From the NCBI RefSeq assembly GCF_000731095.1, contig NZ_JMTZ01000009.1, forward strand, positions 62,001 to 126,000: 64,000 nt of DNA, given 5' to 3'. The translations under genes and the position numbers were made by a program. The stretch's first letter is position 1. The number at the start of each line of letters is the position of its first letter. This stretch comes from Lysobacter antibioticus (lineage in GTDB: Bacteria; Pseudomonadota; Gammaproteobacteria; Xanthomonadales; Xanthomonadaceae). The notes under the pieces were generated by a model. It saw nothing but the letters and a program-made list of their open reading frames with translations, was not told where the DNA came from and searched no databases. Positions 57,315 through 64,000 of the stretch are shown here, one piece after another.

Positions 57315-60300
57315 TCAATCCCGCTCTTTCTTGTAGAGGGTGGCGTTCGAGGTAGCCAGTTCGTGCAGCATCTTGCGCAGCGATCCGGAACTCTTCAGCT
57401 CGTCGCCCATCGCCTTGATGGTGCCCGCGGTCAAGGCGTCGGAATGGTTGCCGAACGCATAGCGGAAATAGCTGTCGGCCATGCAGGTCAATGCGGTCGA
57501 GTTTCCGGGTATGAACCTGGCGATGTCGCGCACGTCCTTGATCTGCGCCCACTCGCCGTGGCCGACGTTGTCGACGAAGGGGCCAGCGGCATTGATGTCG
57601 ACGTCCACTGGGAACAGTTCGTGGTTGTAGGCGCGTTCCTTGAGCCGATAGCGCCCGGCGGCGTCGTAGTGCTCCATCGACGCGCCGGTGTCGTTCATGA
57701 ACTGATGGCACTGCCAGCAACGGCCGCCGGAGGCATGCTCGCCATTGACCAGGTCCCAGCGTTCGCGCGTGGTGATCGGGCGGTTCGGGAAGGTCGGCGT
57801 TTCCGGGTCGGCTTCGACGGGCTCGCCGAACTCGCGGCACAGCAGCTGCTCACGGATCATGATGCCGCGCTTCACCAGCGAGGTCGCCATATAGTCCGAG
57901 GTCGCCGCCTGGGTCAGGCCGTGATGCAGCAGGCCGCCGCGCTTCTCATCCACCTCGACCTTGCGCATCGCCTCGCCGGAGACGCCGGCGATACCGTAGT
58001 GCTGGGCCAGGGTGTGGTTTAGGAAGGTGTAGCGCGGATCGAATAACTCGGTCATCGTGCTTTCGCCGTCCAACAGCACGTGGCGCACGAACGCCGACTG
58101 CTCTTCGCGCATGGCCTGGATCACCGGGTCGCTCAGGCCCGGTTTTTCCTGCAGGTCGCCGGCAGTCTTGGTGTAGTGACGGATGAAACGGACGAACTGC
58201 GCGACCCCGCGGTCGGTCGCGATCATCGCCGCGGCCTCCGCGCCGATCTGCTCCGGCGTCGACAGCCCTCCCGCTTCGGCCTTCTGCAACAATTCCAGGC
58301 TGGGCGTGGTGCCGAGGAAGGTGAACGACAGCGCCGTCGCCACTTCGCTCGGGGTGAGCTTGTAGGCGTTGATCCGGCCATAGCTGTCGTTGCCCAGCTC
58401 GGAGCGATAGAGGAAATGCGGCGACAACAACATGCCCGCGACCATGTCCTGAAGGCCGTGCGCATCGAGCAAGGCGGTGTAGCGCTCGACTTCCTGCGCC
58501 GTCATCGGGCGACGGAACAGCTTGTGGCCCAGCTCGCCGACGAAGGATGCGGCCTGGGCTGTCTTGCGATAGCCCAGCGACTGCGGTTCGACCTGCCCGG
58601 CCACTTCCAGCGCGGCATCGTAGTAACGCTTGACGTCTTCGGCCTGGAGGACGCCGAGGTCGGCTTCGCCGGGATACTTGAATTGCTTGGCGGATTTGTC
58701 GGCAGGCAGTTTGGCCGGGTTGATCGTCACCCCGAACAGATCTCGCACGCTGTTGGCGTATTCGTTCGGCGTCAACTGGCGGATCTGGCGCTTGCCGAAC
58801 GGGGTCTGCGGCCGCAGATACACGCTCCACACGGTGTCGAACAGGTAATCGGAGATCGACCCGGCGCAGACGCCGTCGCAGTGTCCCTCGATGTTCATGC
58901 TCTGGATCTTCTTGACCAGGGCAACGCGGCCGGCCTCGTCCCAGTTATGCGCCTTGTTCGGATCGTCGAAGTATTTGGAGTCGTGACAGCCGCTGCAACT
59001 GCTCTCCAATACGGCCAGGCCGAGGTTGGCCTCATAGACGTAGCTCATCGCAGGCAGGTCGATGCGCTCGCTCTCTTCGTTGACGTCCACGCCATGCATG
59101 CTCGGCTGTGGGCGATAGGTGGGGTAATAGGGATAGACCACCCGGTGCTTGCCGTAGTCGAGCATGACCTCCACCTGGCCGCCCCAGGGCACCGATACCT
59201 CGCGCACCGCCTCCTTGGCATCGATCAACTTGACCACCCAATGTTCGCGGGCCGCCCCGCCGGGCTTGGCCGGCGCATGGATCGTCATCGGCACTTCGAT
59301 GTGTTCGGGGCGCTCCCAATACGTCAGGTCGATGGCGTGAGTCGGTTGCCCGGCCGAGAGGGTGAAACGATTCGTGCGCTTGATCGGTATCCAGTTACCG
59401 ACGTCGTTGAGCCGCACCTGGTAATCGCCATAGGCCAAGCCGGCGATCGCCATGGATTCGCTGCCCCAGGCCGCATGGAACAGGCGCTTGTGGCCGAGTG
59501 CATCGATCAGATGCCCCCTGACCCGCTCGTCGGCGATATCCGGCGAAGGCGCCGGAGCGGGCGTGAGCGTCAATGCCGTGGCCGGCACCAGTGCCGGGTC
59601 GTAGGGGCGGATCCGGTAGATCGCCCCGGCTACGTCATCGGACACCAGCAGGCTGTGATCGGGCAGTTCCAGGAAATCCACCGGACGGCCGATGCAGCCG
59701 CCCCGCAGGCAGTTCGGGTCCGCGTTCGCGCGATCCTGCAGCCAACCATCGACCAACGGGATTTCATGGATCACCTTGCCGTTCTTGATCGTCAGCATGC
59801 GCAGCTGCAGGCCGGGCTCATCGCTGGTGCCGAGGGCATGGGTCGCCACCAACAAGCGTTGTGTCCCGGCCGGCGGTGGATAGCCGCTCCAGAACTTGAC
59901 CCCCAGCGGCGCGGAGTTGGAAGCGATTTCGAAGGCCGGCGGGGTGTAGCGCGAAACATCGATCTGCCCCAAAGGGATGTCCGACAGCCGCAAGCCCTCC
60001 AGCCATTTACCGTCGTTGGCCGACCTGGGGTTTTTCTCTTCCTCGGCGGTGAAGCCGAGCGTGCTCCGGCCGAACACGTACGGCACGCCGAAGTGTTCGT
60101 CGTCCTTGCCGATGCGATTGACTTCTTCCGAGTTGGGGAAGAGTTGGCGGTTGTTGTCGCTGAACCAGATCTCTCCGCTGGCCGGGTTCCAATCGAACCC
60201 CAGCGAGTTGCGCACGCCCTTAGCGACGATAGTCGCCTGCTTGGTGGCCAGGTCGTAACGCAGGATGGTGCCGTAGCGCGGGTCCGCCGGCACCATGCAC

Positions 60301-61448
60301 AGATTGCAGGGGATGCCGACCGCGGTGTACAGCCCCTTGTCGTTGGCATCGTGCGGGTTGAATCGCAACGGGTGCTTCTGATGCCAATAGAGCCAGTCGA
60401 CCGTGACGTCGACGGGGGGCAAGGGAAACGGCGTGTCGCCGCCCGGCAACTTCAACAGCAGTTCCGGCTTTGCCTCTGCGTAACTGTTGTCCGCATCCGG
60501 AACACGATAGATCGCATCGGCGGTGGAGTAGAACAAGCTGCCGTCGCGATAGGCGACGCCATGCGGCTCCAACTGGCCCGATGCGACGACGTGGACACTC
60601 GTGGGTTTTCCCGAAGCGCCGTCCAAGGGCAAAGCGTAGATCTGCTTGGAGATCGGCGGCGGAAACACGCCCCCTACCCAACCGGAGCCGACGTAGAGTA
60701 CGCCGTTGCCGAGCGCCATCTGCCTGGGCTGCGATATCCCCTCGGCGAACAGCTCGATCTTGACCCCGGGCAAGGGGCGCAGCTTGGCGACGTCCACACG
60801 CGGCCGGTAACGCACGACGCGCGTCTGGTGCTCGCCTTCTTCGGCCTCGAACGACACCGTCATCGGCGAGTTCATCGGCGCGAAACCTTCGGCGACGTCC
60901 ATGATCAACGCATAGTCGCAGCGTTTAAGTTCGTCGATCTTGAGGCTTTCGCCCCATACCGCCCGGATCGGTATGGCTTCGCTGCCGCAACGCAGAACGC
61001 CGCTCATCGTCGCCGGGTGCTTTCCGGCCGATCTGGTCCTGGAGTCGTCGCTTTCCGGCTCGGCGAATTCCACGGTCAGGCGATTGCCCTCGAACCCGCC
61101 CTCGTCGCAGGGGCCGAGGTCTTTCCAGGCCTCCGGCCAGTTCACCGCGCCGCTGTCGGCCGGCAGACCGGGGTTATAGACCTGTAACGCGCACCAGGCC
61201 CAACTGCCCGGCCCCAACGGCGCTTCCTCGTCCTTCCAACACTGGTACTGATGCCCCAGGTTGGTGACCTCCTCGCCGGCTTGGTAATTAGTACCGGCCT
61301 GGTATTGCGGAGCCGCGCAAGCGCCCGCCCCTGCCGCCCTCGCCGATCCCTTTCCTCCGGGCCCGTCGCCATCGCGCGAGCAGGCCGCGAGGGTGAGGGC
61401 GAGCACTACCGCCGCCAACGACCACGAAACCGCCTTGGATGCCTTCAT
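57315..61448 (-). CDS. giant lipoprotein: carbohydrate-binding, propeller and DUF1592 cytochrome c
   Basis: A 1377-residue lipoprotein (lipobox LAAC, about Cys24). In order: a CBM5/12-like Trp/Tyr-rich module (about 40-110); a beta-propeller resembling soluble sugar dehydrogenases (about 250-650; SLGFDWNPASGEIWFSDNN); a c-type heme site CSGCH (about 816); the DUF1587-DUF1595-DUF1592-DUF1588-DUF1585 set, with a second heme site CWQCH (about 1244); and the usual C-terminal block. Probably an outer-membrane or periplasmic redox protein that binds polysaccharide. AAGGAAGC precedes the ATG. It is upstream of the DUF1552 gene in one operon. Confidence 0.88.
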   Translation of the reverse strand: MKASKAVSWSLAAVVLALTLAACSRDGDGPGGKGSARAAGAGACAAPQYQAGTNYQAGEEVTNLGHQYQCWKDEEAPLGPGSWAWCALQVYNPGLPADSGAVNWPEAWKDLGPCDEGGFEGNRLTVEFAEPESDDSRTRSAGKHPATMSGVLRCGSEAIPIRAVWGESLKIDELKRCDYALIMDVAEGFAPMNSPMTVSFEAEEGEHQTRVVRYRPRVDVAKLRPLPGVKIELFAEGISQPRQMALGNGVLYVGSGWVGGVFPPPISKQIYALPLDGASGKPTSVHVVASGQLEPHGVAYRDGSLFYSTADAIYRVPDADNSYAEAKPELLLKLPGGDTPFPLPPVDVTVDWLYWHQKHPLRFNPHDANDKGLYTAVGIPCNLCMVPADPRYGTILRYDLATKQATIVAKGVRNSLGFDWNPASGEIWFSDNNRQLFPNSEEVNRIGKDDEHFGVPYVFGRSTLGFTAEEEKNPRSANDGKWLEGLRLSDIPLGQIDVSRYTPPAFEIASNSAPLGVKFWSGYPPPAGTQRLLVATHALGTSDEPGLQLRMLTIKNGKVIHEIPLVDGWLQDRANADPNCLRGGCIGRPVDFLELPDHSLLVSDDVAGAIYRIRPYDPALVPATALTLTPAPAPSPDIADERVRGHLIDALGHKRLFHAAWGSESMAIAGLAYGDYQVRLNDVGNWIPIKRTNRFTLSAGQPTHAIDLTYWERPEHIEVPMTIHAPAKPGGAAREHWVVKLIDAKEAVREVSVPWGGQVEVMLDYGKHRVVYPYYPTYRPQPSMHGVDVNEESERIDLPAMSYVYEANLGLAVLESSCSGCHDSKYFDDPNKAHNWDEAGRVALVKKIQSMNIEGHCDGVCAGSISDYLFDTVWSVYLRPQTPFGKRQIRQLTPNEYANSVRDLFGVTINPAKLPADKSAKQFKYPGEADLGVLQAEDVKRYYDAALEVAGQVEPQSLGYRKTAQAASFVGELGHKLFRRPMTAQEVERYTALLDAHGLQDMVAGMLLSPHFLYRSELGNDSYGRINAYKLTPSEVATALSFTFLGTTPSLELLQKAEAGGLSTPEQIGAEAAAMIATDRGVAQFVRFIRHYTKTAGDLQEKPGLSDPVIQAMREEQSAFVRHVLLDGESTMTELFDPRYTFLNHTLAQHYGIAGVSGEAMRKVEVDEKRGGLLHHGLTQAATSDYMATSLVKRGIMIREQLLCREFGEPVEADPETPTFPNRPITTRERWDLVNGEHASGGRCWQCHQFMNDTGASMEHYDAAGRYRLKERAYNHELFPVDVDINAAGPFVDNVGHGEWAQIKDVRDIARFIPGNSTALTCMADSYFRYAFGNHSDALTAGTIKAMGDELKSSGSLRKMLHELATSNATLYKKERD

Positions 61449-62067
61449 GCTTCCTTTCTCCCAAACGCTAGCGATGCAAAGACGCGTCGTCAGGCCAGGC
61501 TTCGATCGGCGATGTTTTCGAGAACAGGGGCGCGCGCTTGCACGCCCCAGGATCGTGCGAGGCCAAGCCGGTTGGATACGGGGTGGGGGCGATGCTGTGC
61601 GCAACGACGGCCATGCGCAGCCGTCGCCCGGATGGTGCTTATCGATACATCGATAGGTGTTCGAATATCGCTGCGGCTAGCCGCGTTCGCAGCGCGAAAC
61701 TATCAGCATGAATCGCAGGCAAACGTGATTAGCATCGTGGATTGGGCATGCGTGAGTCAGCGGCCGGCCGGTGTCGATTCGGCCGCGGTTCGATGCTCGA
61801 TTCGCGGGGCGATTGCGCAGCCCGCTTCCACTACCTGGGCTGCATTACGAATGTGACCCAATAGAGAATGCGCCGGGCGCGAAGGCCGGCAACATCACAT
61901 TCTTCCTCATCGCATCCACGCGATGTCCGTGGATACGACCGCGCTGGACTTACCCCGCATGGCCCAGCGCGCGGCGGGCGTGCGCTCCGCCCGCCGCCGT
62001 TCGGTTCAGACCTTCCACAACCGCCGCAGCGCGCGGCGGGCGTGCGCTCCGCCCGCCGCCGTTCGGT
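61449..62067. other. 619-base intergenic region
   Basis: This region lies between the giant lipoprotein gene start and the end of the alpha/beta hydrolase gene. It holds the palindrome at 61640-61655 and the first copy of the 62-base duplication (61966). Upstream open frames in it are not protein-like. It should contain the promoter of the lipoprotein/DUF1552 operon. Confidence 0.5.
61640..61655. promoter_or_regulatory. TATCGAT-AC-ATCGATA palindrome
   Basis: Perfect 7-base arms with a 2-base spacer, about 190 bases upstream of the giant lipoprotein gene. It is a plausible operator for a dimeric regulator; no regulator is identified. Confidence 0.35.
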
Positions 62068-62089
62068 TCAGACCTTCCACAACCGCCGC
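61966..62089. repeat. 62-base tandem duplication at hydrolase 3' end
   Basis: Two adjacent copies (61966-62027 and 62028-62089) of a 62-base unit. Each carries a GC-rich hairpin (GCGGCGGGC/GCCCGCCGC) and the last codons plus stop of the hydrolase gene. The gene uses the inner copy; the outer copy is a spare 3' end. Confidence 0.9.
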
Positions 62090-63039
62090 GCCTCCTCGGC
62101 GATGACCTCGGGGAATTCTTCCGGGAAGAACAGCTTCGCCCCGGGCACGCGGCGCACGCCGCGCGAGTTCGGAAACACGCGGTCGAGATACTCGGCGTCG
62201 CTCTGGGCGAAGATATCGTCGGCCGCCCCCCAGACCACACGCAGCGGCACCGTGCTGCGCCTGAGCTCGGCTTCGATGCCGGCCAGGGGATTCGGCTCGA
62301 AGGCGGCATGGAAGGCGTTGTACTGGGCCCGGCGCAGCGGCGTGCTCAGCAAGGGTGCGATGTAGTACTCGATGGTCTCGTCGGCGAAACCGGCGGGGTC
62401 GCGAAACACCGCCGCGCCGAAGGTCGAACGCGCCAGCGACTTGTCGGTCAGCCACTGCGCGGTCATCTCGTCGAGGGTTCCGGCGCGCGCCATCTCGACG
62501 ATCGGCTTGACCTTGGCCGGCGGGCTGTCGGGTTCGACGTCGCAATTGGTCAACAGCAGGCTGCGTACGCGCCCGGGATGGCGCAACAGGAACAACTGCG
62601 CGACCGCGCCACCGCTGTCGCTGGCGACGATGTCGACCGTGCCGATCGCCAGCGAGTCGAGCAAGGACGCCAGCATCTCGGCCTGGGCGTCGGCGGCCAG
62701 CGACTGATGCTCGGGAATCTGCGAATACCCCAGGCCCATGAAGTCGGGTGCGAGGCAGCGCCGATACGGCGAAAGCCGGTCGATGGCGCCGCGCCACTGG
62801 TAGCCGTTGAGCGGCGCTCCGTGCAGGAACAAGGCCGCCTCGCCGGAACCGCGCTCGACATAGGCGATGCGACCGAAGCCGAGTTCGGCGTAGCGCCTCG
62901 CCGCGGCGAACGCGACGACGCCGGTGGCCGGCCTCGCCGCGGCGGCGGCGCGGCGAGTCGATGCCAGCGGCGCGCAGGCCCCGGCCACGCCGGCGGCGAC
63001 CACGGCTGCGGTCATCGCCATGAACTGTCTACGTTTCAT
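62068..63039 (-). CDS. secreted alpha/beta hydrolase, haloalkane-dehalogenase-like
   Basis: A 323-residue protein with a Tat-type signal (MKRRQFMAMTAAVVAAG) that also holds a possible lipobox (AGAC). The mature part is an alpha/beta hydrolase: oxyanion HGAPLNGYQW, and nucleophile elbow IVASDSGGAVAQL, where Asp sits in the nucleophile place as in dehalogenases and epoxide hydrolases. A cap domain and a late His block follow. Substrate unknown. It is divergent from the AraC gene, which may control it. The start MKRRQF is clear from the signal. Confidence 0.85.
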   Translation of the reverse strand: MKRRQFMAMTAAVVAAGVAGACAPLASTRRAAAAARPATGVVAFAAARRYAELGFGRIAYVERGSGEAALFLHGAPLNGYQWRGAIDRLSPYRRCLAPDFMGLGYSQIPEHQSLAADAQAEMLASLLDSLAIGTVDIVASDSGGAVAQLFLLRHPGRVRSLLLTNCDVEPDSPPAKVKPIVEMARAGTLDEMTAQWLTDKSLARSTFGAAVFRDPAGFADETIEYYIAPLLSTPLRRAQYNAFHAAFEPNPLAGIEAELRRSTVPLRVVWGAADDIFAQSDAEYLDRVFPNSRGVRRVPGAKLFFPEEFPEVIAEEARRLWKV

Positions 63040-63181
63040 TACAAAGTCTCCGTGCGACGGATGTCGTTGCGCCATGCTGGCGACGCGGCCGCAGGCGCGC
63101 GCGCACATACGGCCGACGCGCAGCACGCAGGGATGATTTTCGGCACTGTTGCGCGGCCGAGGCGCGTATAAGCATCCGCCC

Positions 63182-64000
63182 ATGACCGACCGCCCCTCCT
63201 GCTATCCCGGCCCTTCGGCCGCGCTGCTCGCCAGTGCCGGCCCCGGCCGCGCGCCGCTGCTCGACGTGCTCAGCAAACCGGTGCCGTCGGGCCTGTTCGA
63301 TTCCCCGCTGGATACCCGCCACGTGCTATGCCTGCACGAAGGCCATCCTGTGCCGGTGTCCTATCGCGTCCAGGGCCACGAGCGCCAGGGCGTGCGCATC
63401 CACGGCCAGTTCTGCGTGGTACCGGCCGGGTCGAGCACGCGCTGGATCGTGTCGAAGCCGGCGCGTTCGCTGCTGCTTAGGCTGACGCCGTCGTTGCTGC
63501 GCGAAAGCGCGGATGCGATGGGTTTGGGTGCCTACGATGCCGACCTCGCGCCGTCGATCCACATCCGCGACCCGCAGGTCGAACGCATCGGCTGGATGAT
63601 GCAGGCCGAAGACAACGACGCGTATCCGGGCGGCCGCCTGTTCAGCGACAGTCTCGCCTCCGCGCTCGCGGCGCGCTTGCTGGCGTTGCAATCGCGCAAG
63701 ACGCTGACGACAGTCAAGCCCGGACGCGCCCTGCCCGCCTGGCGCCTGCGTCACGTGGTCGAGTACATCGAGGCGCACCTCGACGAGGATCTGAGCCTGG
63801 CCGAGCTGGCGAGCGTGGCCGGCTTCAGCCTGTCCCATTTCAAGCCGCTGTTCAAACAGGCGGTGGGCATGCCGGTGCACCGCTTCGTGCTCGAGCGGCG
63901 CGTCGAGCGCGCACGTACGCTGTTGCTGCAAGGCGGCAAGAGCATGAGCGAGATCGCGCTCGAAGCCGGCTTCGCCCATCCCAGCCACATGGCCCGTTGC
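63182..64000 (+). CDS. AraC family regulator, cut by window end
   Basis: The frame opens at ATG 63182 (MTDRPSCYPG) and stays open to base 64000, 273 codons. The N-terminal half resembles the cupin-like ligand domain of AraC/AdpA-type regulators (HEGHPVPVSYRVQGHERQG). The C-terminal part is an AraC helix-turn-helix (HLDEDLSLAELASVAGFSLS, then EIALEAGFAHPSHMAR), nearly complete. It is divergent from the alpha/beta hydrolase with 142 bases between, a layout typical of a regulator and its target. Confidence 0.9.
   Translation, partial: MTDRPSCYPGPSAALLASAGPGRAPLLDVLSKPVPSGLFDSPLDTRHVLCLHEGHPVPVSYRVQGHERQGVRIHGQFCVVPAGSSTRWIVSKPARSLLLRLTPSLLRESADAMGLGAYDADLAPSIHIRDPQVERIGWMMQAEDNDAYPGGRLFSDSLASALAARLLALQSRKTLTTVKPGRALPAWRLRHVVEYIEAHLDEDLSLAELASVAGFSLSHFKPLFKQAVGMPVHRFVLERRVERARTLLLQGGKSMSEIALEAGFAHPSHMARC

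Overview
This is a GC-rich chromosomal segment of a gammaproteobacterium of the Xanthomonadaceae/Lysobacteraceae type, most likely Lysobacter or a close relative. The main evidence is the arginine cluster built on acetylated intermediates (bifunctional N-acetylglutamate synthase/kinase, N-acetylornithine carbamoyltransferase, N-acetylcitrulline deacetylase), a FimX-like protein, a DksA with a long Lys/Ala/Pro tail, and a lanthipeptide cluster. Most genes use strong G/C third-position bias and many neighbours overlap as ATGA.

Layout. 1-9.6 kb: minus-strand arginine locus argF'-argG-argE'-argA/B-GNAT-argC-proS-argH, with intergenic repeats between several of the genes. 9.6-18.9 kb: a small exported protein, cysS, sufE, an MFS exporter, a possible orphan immunity protein, dksA, yidD, dihydroorotase and an M23 peptidase. 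18.9-28.6 kb: a permuted papain-like protein, a 7TM-GGDEF protein, folE2, a squalene/phytoene synthase-like protein, mupP/gph, ubiG, mtaD, and the divergent pair efp/epmB. 28.8-40.2 kb: FimX-like protein, htpX, gluQ, two acetoacetyl-CoA reductases around phaR, an M48 peptidase, a SUMF1 lipoprotein and rnd.

40.2-45.1 kb: tRNA-Ala(CGC) followed by a visibly AT-richer, gene-poor island. It holds a 5'-truncated nuclease-like gene and a two-gene cassette of a small membrane protein and a membrane protein with a TIR-like domain. No integrase is seen.

45.1-55.5 kb: a class II lanthipeptide locus, all on the minus strand. Read from upstream, it runs: Cys-rich precursor, hairpin, C39-peptidase ABC exporter, MacA-like adaptor, ATPase, two FtsX-type permeases, DsbA-like thioredoxin, LanM. 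The precursor has more Cys (7) than Ser/Thr (4) in its predicted core, so disulfides in addition to lanthionines are likely; the DsbA-like gene fits that.

55.9-64 kb: a DUF1552 protein with a giant multidomain cytochrome-c-type lipoprotein, a secreted alpha/beta hydrolase, and a divergent AraC regulator cut by the window end.

A second theme is intergenic repeats. Short G-rich tandem arrays with a 7-base period, C-hairpin elements and terminators are combined in the same order at two separate convergent gene junctions. Start sites given here are inferred from ribosome-binding sites, overlaps and domain boundaries; no database search was possible.
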